From assembly GCF_020386615.1 (NCBI RefSeq), contig NZ_CP077769.1:248001-312000 (forward strand): a stretch of DNA of 64,000 bases. The letters run 5' to 3'. This document shows positions 28,087-37,590 of the stretch, one piece after another (positions within the stretch are counted from its first letter, which is position 1; each line of letters begins with the position of its first letter). This DNA comes from Chitinophaga pendula. Lineage in GTDB: Bacteria > Bacteroidota > Bacteroidia > Chitinophagales > Chitinophagaceae. The translations under genes and the position numbers were made by a program. Below the pieces are notes generated by a model. That model saw only the letters and a program-made list of their open reading frames with translations. It was not told the origin of the DNA and made no database searches.

Positions 28087-29481
28087 ATGAAACAGTTTTT
28101 GTCAGAAGACTTTTTACTGCAAACAGAAACAAGCCGGACTCTGTACTTCGACTACGCAAAAGAAATGCCGGTCATCGACTATCACAACCACCTCCCGCCA
28201 GATGAGATCGCACAGGATAAACAGTTCGAAAACCTCACCGCCATCTGGCTGAAAGGAGATCACTATAAATGGCGGGCCATGCGTGCCAACGGTATCGCCG
28301 AAGAGAATATCACCGGCACCGCCGACGACTACACCAAGTTCCTGAAATGGGCAGAAACAGTACCCTATACCATGCGCAATCCACTCTACCACTGGACGCA
28401 TATGGAACTGCTCAACCCATTCGGCATACATGATCTGCTCAACGCAGACAGCGCCGCCAGCATATATGAACAGTGCAATGCACAACTACCGCAATGGTCC
28501 ACACAAAGCCTGCTGAAACACTTCCGCGTAGATACCTTGTGCACCACAGATGATCCCTGCGACAACCTGGAATATCATCAGCAGATAAAACAACAACCAT
28601 TTGGCGTCAATGTATTACCAACCTTCCGGCCCGATAAAGCAATCGCCGTAGAAGAACCAGTAACCTTTAATCAATACCTGGATAAACTGGAGGGCGTTAC
28701 CAATACGACCATCAACACATACAATGCCTTGCTCAGCGCGCTCCGGCAACGACACGATTACTTCCATGCAATGGGAGGTAGACTATCCGATCATGGCCTC
28801 AATACATTCTTCTATACGCCTTTTACCGCTGCCGAACTAGATACTATATTCATTACACTGCGTGCAGGCAAAACCGTGAGCGAAACCGATGCCGCCAGGT
28901 TTAAAACAGCTACCTTGCAGTGCATCTGCGAATGGAACCATGAAAAAGGATGGACACAACAATTCCATGTAGGCGCCATTCGTAATAATAACAGCCGCCT
29001 GTTACGCAAACTGGGCGCAGATGCCGGCGTAGACTCCATAGGCGATTGGCAGAACGCCAGCGCAATGGCTGCCTTCTTTGATCAACTCGATCAGCGCGAC
29101 AAACTGGCCAAAACAATCGTCTATAATCTCAACCCTACACAAAACGAAGTATTCGCCACCATGATAGGCAACTTCCAGGATGGCACCGTCCCGGGCAAAA
29201 TGCAGTTCGGTTCAGGTTGGTGGTTCCTCGATCAGAAAGATGGAATGGAAAAACAAATGAATACGCTTAGTAACATGGGCCTCCTGAGCCGCTTCGTAGG
29301 CATGCTCACCGATTCCCGGAGCTTCCTCTCATACTCCCGCCATGACTACTTCCGCCGCATACTCTGTAACCTCATCGGCAACGATGTGGAAAACGGAGAA
29401 CTGCCGGCCGACACAAAATGGCTGGGAAAGATGGTACAGGATATTTGCTATCACAACGCAAAAGCGTATTTTAACTTCTAA
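28087..29481 (+). CDS. uxaC: Uronate isomerase
   Basis: 464 residues, typical length. The amidohydrolase-like metal site begins with DYHNHL (His33, His35), followed by conserved NPLYHWTHMELLNPFGI and the C-terminal SYSRHDYFRRILCNLIG. It interconverts galacturonate with tagaturonate and glucuronate with fructuronate. Second gene of the operon; the next start follows 18 bp later. Confidence 0.96.
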   Translation: MKQFLSEDFLLQTETSRTLYFDYAKEMPVIDYHNHLPPDEIAQDKQFENLTAIWLKGDHYKWRAMRANGIAEENITGTADDYTKFLKWAETVPYTMRNPLYHWTHMELLNPFGIHDLLNADSAASIYEQCNAQLPQWSTQSLLKHFRVDTLCTTDDPCDNLEYHQQIKQQPFGVNVLPTFRPDKAIAVEEPVTFNQYLDKLEGVTNTTINTYNALLSALRQRHDYFHAMGGRLSDHGLNTFFYTPFTAAELDTIFITLRAGKTVSETDAARFKTATLQCICEWNHEKGWTQQFHVGAIRNNNSRLLRKLGADAGVDSIGDWQNASAMAAFFDQLDQRDKLAKTIVYNLNPTQNEVFATMIGNFQDGTVPGKMQFGSGWWFLDQKDGMEKQMNTLSNMGLLSRFVGMLTDSRSFLSYSRHDYFRRILCNLIGNDVENGELPADTKWLGKMVQDICYHNAKAYFNF

Positions 29482-29499
29482 GATTTTTCGATAGATATC

Positions 29500-30498
29500 A
29501 TGCAGCCAGTAAAAGTCATCACATTCGGAGAAATATTATTACGCTTATCGCCTTCCTGGAATGAGCACAATGCTGCACTATACGTAGGTGGGGCAGAGGC
29601 AAACGTAGCCGCAGCCCTCGGGCACTGGGGCGTCCCCGTCGCCTATATCAGCAAAGTCCCCGACAACGGCTTGTCCAGACAAGTGCTCGATCAACTGCAG
29701 CAACTGGGCGTATCCACCGATCGCATGCTCTGGGGCGGCGACCGCATAGGTGCCTACTACCTGGCACAAGGCGCCGATCTGAAACATGCAGAAGTAGTAT
29801 ACGATCGCAAATACTCCTCCTTCAGCACCATCACCCCCGGATCCGTCGATTGGGACGCCTGGCTCGGCGATGCCGGATGGTTCCACTGGAGCGCCATCTC
29901 ACCAGCACTCAACGCCGATGCCGCAATAGTCTGCAAAGAAATATTGGAAGCCGCTTCCCGCAAAGGACTGATCATCTCAACAGATCTCAACTACCGCAGC
30001 AAACTGTGGCAATATGGTAAACAACCAGGAGACATCATGCCCGAACTGGCCACATACTGCGATGTGATAATGGGAAATATCTGGGCTGCACACCAAATGC
30101 TCGGTACACCACTCGATACCGAAGCACTGGCCGCCGATAATAAACAGGTATACCTCGACAACGCAGAAAAAGTAGCCCGCACCATCATCAACCGCTACCC
30201 GCGCTGCAAACAGGTCGCCTTCACCTTCCGATTCTCCGCCGCACCCGCCCACAACCGCTACTATGCCTCCTATTTCGATGGTACAGCACAGACCGTATCC
30301 CGGGAATATGAAACCAACGAAGTAGTAGATAGAGTAGGGAGCGGAGACAGCTTTATGGCTGGCCTAATATATGCACAACTCAATAAGATGGATGCACAAC
30401 AAACCATCAACTACGCTGCTGCTGCAGCATACGCGAAACTATTCTATAAAGGTGACTTTAACCTCACCGGCAAAGACAACATCCTAAAACTGATCTGA
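29500..30498 (+). CDS. kdgK: 2-keto-3-deoxygluconate kinase (PfkB family)
   Basis: 332 residues. PfkB signatures are GGAEANVAAALGHWG near the start and DRVGSGDSFMAGLIYAQ near the end, with the catalytic Asp in GSGDSF. It phosphorylates KDG to KDPG. Sugar choice is inferred from the operon: uronate enzymes upstream and KDPG aldolase starting one base after its stop codon. Confidence 0.93.
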   Translation: MQPVKVITFGEILLRLSPSWNEHNAALYVGGAEANVAAALGHWGVPVAYISKVPDNGLSRQVLDQLQQLGVSTDRMLWGGDRIGAYYLAQGADLKHAEVVYDRKYSSFSTITPGSVDWDAWLGDAGWFHWSAISPALNADAAIVCKEILEAASRKGLIISTDLNYRSKLWQYGKQPGDIMPELATYCDVIMGNIWAAHQMLGTPLDTEALAADNKQVYLDNAEKVARTIINRYPRCKQVAFTFRFSAAPAHNRYYASYFDGTAQTVSREYETNEVVDRVGSGDSFMAGLIYAQLNKMDAQQTINYAAAAAYAKLFYKGDFNLTGKDNILKLI

Positions 30499-30499
30499 C

Positions 30500-31165
30500 A
30501 TGGCACCAGCAACCGGCACTATCATCAACGCATTTTCACAGAGCGGCATCATACCAGTATTCTATCATGATGACGAAACCGTCTGCTGCGAAGTACTACA
30601 GGCTTGTTACGAAGCAGGTATAAGAGTATTTGAATTCACTAACCGGGGCGACAACGCCCGCCGGAACTTCGCCGCCATGCGGGATAAAAAACTGGTCTCC
30701 ATGCCCGATATGTACCTGGGTATCGGCACCATCAAACAAGCCGCCGACGCAGAAGCATTCGCAGGTGCCGGCGCCGACTTCATCGTCAGCCCTATCATCG
30801 ATAGCGCCACTGCCACCTACTGCCGCAACGCAGGCATCTGCTGGATACCTGGCTGCATGACTCCTACCGAGATCGCCCAGGCAGAACAACAACAAGCCAC
30901 ATTGGTAAAATTATTCCCGGGCAATGTCCTCGGACCCGGATTCGTCAAAGCCATCAAACCACTGTTCCCTGGCCTTAAATTTATGCCAACAGGTGGCGTA
31001 GAACCCAGCTCCGCCAGCATCAACGCCTGGTTCGAAGCAGGGGTCGTATGCGTAGGAATGGGATCCAACTTGCTCGATAAACGCCTCATAGATAAACAAG
31101 ACTATCAGGCGCTCAAAATCGCTATCAGCCAGGCACTCTCGCTAATAAACGCCTTACGGGGATAA
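30500..31165 (+). CDS. kdgA: KDPG / 4-hydroxy-2-oxoglutarate aldolase
   Basis: 221 residues with the class I aldolase barrel: catalytic Glu45 in FEFTNRG, Schiff-base Lys137 in LVKLFPGN, and the phosphate-binding KFMPTGGVEP and CVGMGSNLL. It splits KDPG into pyruvate and glyceraldehyde-3-phosphate, ending the uronate route. Last gene of the operon. The equivalent symbol eda is also used. Confidence 0.95.
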   Translation: MAPATGTIINAFSQSGIIPVFYHDDETVCCEVLQACYEAGIRVFEFTNRGDNARRNFAAMRDKKLVSMPDMYLGIGTIKQAADAEAFAGAGADFIVSPIIDSATATYCRNAGICWIPGCMTPTEIAQAEQQQATLVKLFPGNVLGPGFVKAIKPLFPGLKFMPTGGVEPSSASINAWFEAGVVCVGMGSNLLDKRLIDKQDYQALKIAISQALSLINALRG

Positions 31166-31203
31166 TACCCGCATACGTATCAACATGAATAGAAGTAAGT
31201 TAA

Positions 31204-31243
31204 TGCAATCGTTTGCATTTTTAGGAACAATAGCTTAATTTAA
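31204..31243 (+). promoter_or_regulatory. LacI-type operator overlapping promoter of the hexuronate transporter
   Basis: TGCAATCGTTTGCA (31204-31217) differs by one base from the perfect palindrome at 34531. Its TTTG (31212-31215) doubles as a candidate -33 element, with a weak -7 (TAATTTAA) 20 nt further at 31236. The transporter ATG follows at 31272. Confidence 0.65.
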
Positions 31244-31271
31244 GCACTTTATAAATTCCAAAATCGTTCTA

Positions 31272-32564
31272 ATGAATGCCACAATAGTCGGAAAATACCG
31301 CTGGCGCATATGTGCACTACTGTTCCTCGCCACCACCATTAATTATCTCGACCGGCAGGTGATCGGTCTCCTGAAACCTATACTGGAAAAGGAATTCAAC
31401 TGGACAGAAACTGACTATGGCAATATCGTCATGGCCTTCTCTGCCTGCTATGCCATCGGCCTCCTCTTCTTCGGACGAATCGTCGATCGTATCGGTACAA
31501 AAATGGGATACACCGTATCCATCATCATCTGGAGCGTCGCCGCAATGGTACATGCCCTGGCTAAAACAACCCTCGGTTTCGGTTTCGCCCGTGCCTTGCT
31601 GGGACTGGGCGAAGCGGGTAACTTCCCGGCCGCCATCAAATCAGTAGCAGAATGGTTCCCTAAAAAGGAAAGAGCACTCGCCACAGGTATCTTCAACTCC
31701 GGCGCCAATATAGGTGCCGTAGTAGCTCCCGCAGTAGTACCCTGGCTGGCAGGTAACTACGGCTGGCAGGAAGCTTTCATCTGGACAGGTATCGTCGGCT
31801 TTATCTGGCTCGTATTCTGGTTGGTAATGTACGAGATCCCCGCCCGACATAAAAAGTTGTCAAAAGAAGAATACGACTTCATTCACAGCGATAACGAATT
31901 GGAATTAAAACCCGAAGAACCCAAACAAAAAGTATCCTGGGGTAAACTGCTTTCTATCCGCCAAACCTGGGCCTTCGTATTCGGCAAAATGCTCACCGAT
32001 CCCATATGGTGGTTCTTCCTCTTCTGGTTACCTTCCTACTTCTCCACCACATTTCACCTCGACCTGAAGAAACCAAACCCTCAGCTCATCATCGTATATA
32101 CCGCCACCACCATAGGTAGCATCGGCGGGGGATACCTCTCCTCCTGGTTGATAGAAAGAGGATGGCCCGTATTCCGCTCCCGTAAGATATCCATGCTCAT
32201 ATTCGCTATCTGCGTAATCCCCATCATGGCCGCACAGTATGCTACCAACGTATGGGGAGTAGTTGCATTGATCAGCCTCGCAGCAGCAGCACACCAGGCA
32301 TGGTCCGCTAATATCTTCACCACCGCCTCAGACATGTTCCCGAAATATGCAGTAAGCTCTGTAGTAGGTATCGGCGGTATGGCAGGCTCTGTCGGTGGTA
32401 TCCTGTTCCCATTACTGGTAGGCGCCCTCCTGGATCACTACAAAGGTCTCGGCAACATCGGCACTGGTTATAACATCCTCTTTACCATCTGCGGATGCAT
32501 GTATATCCTAGCCTGGTTCGTCATGCACCTCTTCGCTCCCAAGATGGAACAGGTGAAAATATAA
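31272..32564 (+). CDS. MFS hexuronate transporter (ExuT-like)
   Basis: 430 residues with about 12 membrane helices. The first helix is followed by INYLDRQVIGLLKPIL, the signature of the anion:cation symporter family that includes ExuT, and the inter-helix motif GRIVDRIGTKMGYTVSI is the MFS loop 2-3. Proton-driven uptake of galacturonate or glucuronate fits its place between the uxaBC operon and uxaA. It has its own operator, so it is probably co-regulated but separately transcribed from kdgA (107-bp gap). Confidence 0.9.
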   Translation: MNATIVGKYRWRICALLFLATTINYLDRQVIGLLKPILEKEFNWTETDYGNIVMAFSACYAIGLLFFGRIVDRIGTKMGYTVSIIIWSVAAMVHALAKTTLGFGFARALLGLGEAGNFPAAIKSVAEWFPKKERALATGIFNSGANIGAVVAPAVVPWLAGNYGWQEAFIWTGIVGFIWLVFWLVMYEIPARHKKLSKEEYDFIHSDNELELKPEEPKQKVSWGKLLSIRQTWAFVFGKMLTDPIWWFFLFWLPSYFSTTFHLDLKKPNPQLIIVYTATTIGSIGGGYLSSWLIERGWPVFRSRKISMLIFAICVIPIMAAQYATNVWGVVALISLAAAAHQAWSANIFTTASDMFPKYAVSSVVGIGGMAGSVGGILFPLLVGALLDHYKGLGNIGTGYNILFTICGCMYILAWFVMHLFAPKMEQVKI

Positions 32565-32586
32565 AACAATACCTGACATAAATATC

Positions 32587-32622
32587 AAAGGGCCGGCTTC
32601 TTACAAATGAAGCCGGCCCTTT
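32587..32622. terminator. Bidirectional terminator between transporter and uxaA
   Basis: A perfect 14-bp stem, AAAGGGCCGGCTTC with GAAGCCGGCCCTTT, and an 8-nt loop sit between two convergent genes (stops at 32564 and 32645). Confidence 0.88.
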
Positions 32623-32644
32623 ACCGTATAACAAATGAAATAAA

Positions 32645-34291
32645 CTATAGACTTACACCTCGCTTCCACGGAATGAAATCATCCTGGCGCAACTGCTCCG
32701 CTTTTGTCAACATTTCACCGCTGGCAGTTTTGATCACCATCTCAAGGATGTGTTCCCCCATCTCCGCAATACTGTGTTCCCCACTGATGATCGTACCCGT
32801 GTTAATATCGATAATATCCGGCATGCGCTGCGCCAGACGCGTATTAGTGGACAACTTCAGCACAGGAGCAATAGGATTGCCCGTAGGGGTACCCAAACCC
32901 GTGGTAAAAAGAACAATATTAGCACCAGAACCTACCTCCGCAGAAGTAGACTCCACATCATTACCAGGCGTACAAAGCAAGTTGAGACCGGGTTTAGTCG
33001 CATATTCCGTATAGTCAAGCACGTCAGTAACAGGAGATGTACCTCCCTTCTTGGCCGCACCGGCAGATTTGATCGCATCAGTGATCAGCCCATCCTTGAT
33101 ATTTCCGGGAGAAGGATTCATATAAAAACCACTACCCACAGACCGTGCCTGTGTCTCATATGCCCGCATGATCCGGATAAATTTGTCAGATATCTCCGTG
33201 CTCGTACATCGGTTGATCAGCTCCTGCTCCACACCGCACAACTCCGGAAATTCAGATAGGATAGATGTACCTCCCAATGCCACCAGCAAATCAGAAGTAT
33301 GTCCTACCGCCGGATTCGCAGAAATACCCGAAAATCCATCAGATCCCCCGCACTCCAGACCAATCACCAGTTTAGACAAGGGACTCGGCTGACGGGTCTG
33401 CTTGTTCACCTCTACCAATGAAAGGAACGTCTCCTTAATAGCATTACTTAACATCGCAAACTCAGATGCACTCTTCTGTTGCTCAAATACCAATACCGGT
33501 TTATTAAACGTGGGATTAAGACGCTTCACCGATTGCATTAATATGGAAACCTGTGCGTGCTGACAACCCAAACTAAGTACCGTCGCCCCCGCCACATTCG
33601 GATGATGTATATACCCGGCCAGCAACGCGCATAGAGCATCAGAATCCTGGCGCGTACCGCCACAACCACCTTCATGTGTCAGAAATTTTATACCGTCAAT
33701 ATTAGGAAAGATCGTATGCCGCTTACTAGCTGCACTCGCCCGGCTGGCCTCATAACCTCGCAGCGCCTCCATATCCCCGCGCTTATACAACGCAACCAGG
33801 TCTTCCACCTGCTCGTTATATACCTCCGTAGGCGCAAATCCAAGCCCCTTCTCAAAAGCCGTCTTGATCACCGTCACATTCCGGTTCTCACAAAATACCA
33901 AGGGTATCACTAACCAGAAATTACGGGTGCCGACCTGCCCGTCCTCCCGCTGGTATCCCATAAATGTACGATCCCGCCACTGGCTCACGTCCGGTGCCTG
34001 CCACTGAATATTACTGTCCTTCTCATGAAAGGAATTCGCCTCGTGCTGTATATTGGTCGTCGTGATTTTTTCCCCGCTCGCTATCGCCTGCGTCGCCTTA
34101 CCCACCAATACACCATACATCACAACAGGATCACCCGTGCGCAATGCCGATATGGGAAATTTATGTTTCGCTGGAATATCTGTCGTAAGTTCAATCGATG
34201 AGCCATTAAATGGTATGATAGCACCTGCCCGAAGATCCTGTAATGCTACCAACACATTATCATCCGGATGTATCTGTAAATACGTATTCAT
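32645..34291 (-). CDS. uxaA: Altronate dehydratase
   Basis: 548 residues, joining an N-terminal SAF domain (NVLVALQDLRAGAIIPF) to the UxaA/GarD catalytic region (GYQREDGQVGTRNFWLVIP, EGGCGGTRQDS, LECGGSDGFSGISANPA, GLGTPTGNPIAPVLKLSTN). It dehydrates D-altronate to KDG, joining the output of UxaB to KdgK. It is single and read toward the transporter; its promoter lies in the 320-bp region shared with kduI. Confidence 0.95.
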   Translation of the reverse strand: MNTYLQIHPDDNVLVALQDLRAGAIIPFNGSSIELTTDIPAKHKFPISALRTGDPVVMYGVLVGKATQAIASGEKITTTNIQHEANSFHEKDSNIQWQAPDVSQWRDRTFMGYQREDGQVGTRNFWLVIPLVFCENRNVTVIKTAFEKGLGFAPTEVYNEQVEDLVALYKRGDMEALRGYEASRASAASKRHTIFPNIDGIKFLTHEGGCGGTRQDSDALCALLAGYIHHPNVAGATVLSLGCQHAQVSILMQSVKRLNPTFNKPVLVFEQQKSASEFAMLSNAIKETFLSLVEVNKQTRQPSPLSKLVIGLECGGSDGFSGISANPAVGHTSDLLVALGGTSILSEFPELCGVEQELINRCTSTEISDKFIRIMRAYETQARSVGSGFYMNPSPGNIKDGLITDAIKSAGAAKKGGTSPVTDVLDYTEYATKPGLNLLCTPGNDVESTSAEVGSGANIVLFTTGLGTPTGNPIAPVLKLSTNTRLAQRMPDIIDINTGTIISGEHSIAEMGEHILEMVIKTASGEMLTKAEQLRQDDFIPWKRGVSL

Positions 34292-34611
34292 AATTGATAA
34301 AAGTAGATAATTAGCCCTAGCTCAATTAATACTAAAATCTTAATCCATAATGTGATTTTGACTATTTAAAATCTTCCTAAAACTACCACTATTATAAGGA
34401 TTGTACAAGTCCTGAAATGCAATGCCATACAGGAAAAATGAACCTTTTGGATTCTTGGGCTATTTGCTAAAACATACATAATAATTTTTAGCATACTATG
34501 TATAGATAGTATCAGCGTCATCATAAAAAATGCAAACGTTTGCAAGATTCAGTATTTAGCTATATCTTTCCGTATCTCCGCAGTTGATAATCATTTAATG
34601 TAAAATTAGGC
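34292..34611. promoter_or_regulatory. 320-bp divergent regulatory region uxaA / kduI
   Basis: No gene is present. The region holds the perfect LacI-type palindrome at 34531-34544 and the kduI promoter. The uxaA side (34292-34500) is AT-rich with no distinct operator, so whether uxaA shares the same control is open. Confidence 0.7.
34531..34570 (+). promoter_or_regulatory. Perfect LacI-family operator overlapping the kduI promoter
   Basis: TGCAAACGTTTGCA (34531-34544) is a perfect 14-bp palindrome. Its TTTG (34539-34542) is the -33 element and TATCTTTC (34563-34570) the -7 element, 20 nt apart. A repressor bound here would occlude the polymerase. Confidence 0.75.
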
Positions 34612-35454
34612 ATGAGTATGAAAGCAGAAACCAGATACGCCAGCAGTCCCGAAGAAGTAAAAAGATGGTCCACAGAAGAATCTAGGAAAGCACTACTGAT
34701 CGACAGCTTGTTTGAAAAAGATACCGTACAGCTGGTATATAGCCACTATGACCGGTTTATCACCGGTGGCGTAATGCCTGTAGATCAGGAAATAATACTC
34801 ACTCCTGTCGAGCAACTGAAAGCATCCTACTTCCTCGAAAGAAGAGAACTCGGCATTATCAATGTCGGTGGCCACGGCTCCGTATCAGTAGATGGAGAAG
34901 TATTCGAATTGGAATATAAAGAAGCCTTGTACATCGGCAGGGGTAAACAAGAGATCATCTTCCGCAGCAAAGAAAAGAACGCGCCGGCAAAGTTCTACCT
35001 GAATTCCACCCCCGCGCACCGCGAATATCCAACCCGGCACATCACCCGTAAAGAGGCCGAAATTGTAACACTGGGCGCACAGGAAACCGCCAACCATCGT
35101 ACGATCAATAAATTACTGGTCAGCTCCGTATTGCCAACCTGCCAACTGCAAATGGGAATGACCGAACTGCATACCGGCAATATATGGAATACCATGCCCG
35201 CTCATACCCACGACCGTAGGATGGAAGTCTATTTCTATTTCGAAATACCACAAGGCCAGTCTGTCTGCCACTTCTGGGGGCAGCCACAGGAAACACGCCA
35301 TATATGGATGCAGAATGAACAAGCCGTGATATCCCCACCCTGGTCCATCCACTCAGGCGCCGGTACCAGCAATTATACCTTCATCTGGGGAATGGCTGGC
35401 GAAAACCTCGACTACGGAGATATGGACGTATGTGCCATCAACGAACTCAGATAA
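34612..35454 (+). CDS. kduI: 5-dehydro-4-deoxy-D-glucuronate isomerase
   Basis: 280 residues, full length. The cupin metal site is in MPAHTHDRRMEVYFYFE (His, His, Glu), with another His in PPWSIHSGAGTSNYTFIWGM. It isomerises 4-deoxy-5-ketouronate, released by GH88-type enzymes from unsaturated uronides, to the substrate of KduD. Starts ATG at 34612; a second ATG at 34618 is in frame. Confidence 0.96.
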   Translation: MSMKAETRYASSPEEVKRWSTEESRKALLIDSLFEKDTVQLVYSHYDRFITGGVMPVDQEIILTPVEQLKASYFLERRELGIINVGGHGSVSVDGEVFELEYKEALYIGRGKQEIIFRSKEKNAPAKFYLNSTPAHREYPTRHITRKEAEIVTLGAQETANHRTINKLLVSSVLPTCQLQMGMTELHTGNIWNTMPAHTHDRRMEVYFYFEIPQGQSVCHFWGQPQETRHIWMQNEQAVISPPWSIHSGAGTSNYTFIWGMAGENLDYGDMDVCAINELR

Positions 35455-35508
35455 TCAGATCAGTACCTTCAAGGGGCCGTCTATTACATGAATCCAATAA
35501 ATTCCGTC

Positions 35509-36678
35509 ATGAAAAAGATTATCCTGGCATTTGCTTGCTGCAGCATCACCTGGCTGACCTCACAACAGCTAGTACAAGCGGCGCCAAATAAACAACAGAT
35601 TTTAAGTGTTGAAAAGACAGCTATCAGTATCAGCAACCCGGCCGACGTCGCCCGCGAAGAAGAAGTGGTAGAAATACCAGCGGCAGCATTCGGCAACAAA
35701 TGGGAGCCCCTCGCTAAAGCACCCTTCCGTATCATTAATAAACAAACAGGGAAAGAGATACCATATCAACTGATCACCCTGGGACAACCAGCGCCGGTAG
35801 CACTGCTGGTACAGGTATCCCTGCCCGCAAAGAGCGCCATTACCCTGAGCATCCAACCCGGACAACCGGCCAAAGTCAAATCCCGTACTTTCGGCCGTTT
35901 CGTACCCGAACGCAAAGACGACTTCGCCTGGGAAAACGATCGCGTAGTATTCCGCATGTACGGCCCGGCCCTCGAAAACTTCCCTAAAGAAAATGCCCAT
36001 GGCATCGACTTCTGGAGCAAACGTACCAGCGACCTTGTAGTAGACAACTGGTACAAATTGGACAATTATCACCACGATAATGGACAAGGCCTCGATTATT
36101 ATAAAGTAGGATTCACCCTCGGAGCTGGTGATAATGCGCCTTTCGTAGGAGACTCCATCAACTTCTCCAGGAAATATAAAACCTACAAGGTACTGGATAA
36201 TGGCCCCCTGCGCACCACCTTTCAATTGATATACGATACCTGGAAGGCGGGTAATACCACCGTATCAGCGACGAAGACCATCTCACTGGATGCCGGCTCC
36301 CAACTCAACAAAATGTCCGTACAGTATGTATTCAATGGCGATAAATTGCCGGTAGTGGCAGGTATCGTTAAAAGAGAAGAACCTGGGGCCGTCCTGCTCG
36401 ACGAAAAACAAGGCGTACTGGGATATTGGGAACCCCAACATGGAGAAGATGGTACCTCAGGTATAGGCTGCGTATTCCCTGCTGCTGTACCAGGCATGTT
36501 AGTGACCTCCCAACACCTGCTGGCAAAAGCAAAAGCAACCGCCGGCGAACCTTTCGTATATTACTTCGGAGCAGCCTGGGACAAAGCCGGTCGCATCAAA
36601 AATGAACAGCAGTGGTTTACCTACCTGCAACAGTTCGCCCGGAAAATACAACAGCCGCTTACCGTGAAAGTGCAATAA
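35509..36678 (+). CDS. Secreted DUF4861 protein
   Basis: 389 residues from the ATG at 35509 (21 bp after an in-frame ATG at 35488), which puts basic residues right before the signal peptide (IILAFACCSITWLTSQQLVQA). It matches the DUF4861 family: PFRIINKQTGKEIPYQL early, and DFWSKRTSDLVVDNWYKL, NYHHDNGQGLDYYKVG mid-protein. Members occur in pectin and other polysaccharide loci of Bacteroidota; activity is not established from sequence. Between kduI and kduD, so a role in periplasmic processing of unsaturated uronides is likely. Confidence 0.8.
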   Translation: MKKIILAFACCSITWLTSQQLVQAAPNKQQILSVEKTAISISNPADVAREEEVVEIPAAAFGNKWEPLAKAPFRIINKQTGKEIPYQLITLGQPAPVALLVQVSLPAKSAITLSIQPGQPAKVKSRTFGRFVPERKDDFAWENDRVVFRMYGPALENFPKENAHGIDFWSKRTSDLVVDNWYKLDNYHHDNGQGLDYYKVGFTLGAGDNAPFVGDSINFSRKYKTYKVLDNGPLRTTFQLIYDTWKAGNTTVSATKTISLDAGSQLNKMSVQYVFNGDKLPVVAGIVKREEPGAVLLDEKQGVLGYWEPQHGEDGTSGIGCVFPAAVPGMLVTSQHLLAKAKATAGEPFVYYFGAAWDKAGRIKNEQQWFTYLQQFARKIQQPLTVKVQ

Positions 36679-36715
36679 CACGCACTACCTTACATTACTT
36701 AACCAGCAATACTAT

Positions 36716-37480
36716 ATGATCAATATGTTCAGCCTCGAGGGAAAGACCGCGGTCGTTACCGGATGCAAACGGGGAATAGGCAAAGCAATGGCAGTCGCCC
36801 TCGCAGAAGCAGGCGCCAATATAATAGGAGTCTCCGCTTCCCTCGAAAAAGAAGGGAGCGAGGTGGAAAAAGAAGTCATCGCCGCCGGAAGAAAATTCTA
36901 TGGCTTTCAATGCGACTTTGGAAATCGGGATGCTTTGTATAAATTTATCAAGGAGATAAATGACGGATTCCCGGTCATAGATATCCTGGTAAACAATGCC
37001 GGCACCATTCTTCGTAAGCCTGCCGCAGAACATCCGGATGAATATTGGGACGAAGTGATCAATATCAACCTCAACGCCCAATTTATCCTGACAAGAGAAA
37101 TTGGCAAAACAATGATTGCACATGGAAAGGGAAAGATTATTTTTACAGCATCACTGCTTACCTTCCAGGGTGGGATCAACGTACCGGGATATGCTGCCAG
37201 CAAAGGAGCAGTAGGATCCCTGGTAAAAGCTTTCGCAAATGAATGGGCCGCTAAAGGTATTAATGTCAATGCTATCGCACCTGGCTACATAGCCACCGAC
37301 AATACCTCGGCGTTGCGGGCAGACGAAAAAAGAAGCAGCAGCATTCTCGAACGTATACCCGCCGGCCGCTGGGGGCAACCCGAAGATTTCAAAGGCCCGG
37401 TAGTATTCCTGGCTTCTGATGCCGCAGATTATGTCCATGGCACTATATTAACCGTAGATGGAGGATGGATGGGAAGATAA
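36716..37480 (+). CDS. kduD: 2-dehydro-3-deoxy-D-gluconate 5-dehydrogenase (SDR)
   Basis: 254 residues of a classical short-chain dehydrogenase: cofactor loop VTGCKRGIGKAMA, NNAGTI, catalytic Tyr/Lys in YAASKGAVG, and C-terminal GTILTVDGGWMGR typical of KduD. It reduces DKII to KDG with NAD(P)H. A second in-frame ATG at 36725 is also possible. The gap of about 37 bp from the DUF4861 gene suggests one transcript. Confidence 0.94.
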   Translation: MINMFSLEGKTAVVTGCKRGIGKAMAVALAEAGANIIGVSASLEKEGSEVEKEVIAAGRKFYGFQCDFGNRDALYKFIKEINDGFPVIDILVNNAGTILRKPAAEHPDEYWDEVININLNAQFILTREIGKTMIAHGKGKIIFTASLLTFQGGINVPGYAASKGAVGSLVKAFANEWAAKGINVNAIAPGYIATDNTSALRADEKRSSSILERIPAGRWGQPEDFKGPVVFLASDAADYVHGTILTVDGGWMGR

Positions 37481-37590
37481 ACCACATCCCCCGGGAGGAC
37501 AGACAATTCCACGATGGCAGGTAAACAGTGAACAGTGGACGGCAAAAGGCATAATACCACCTCCACGCTTTAACAGCTAATTGCTGACAT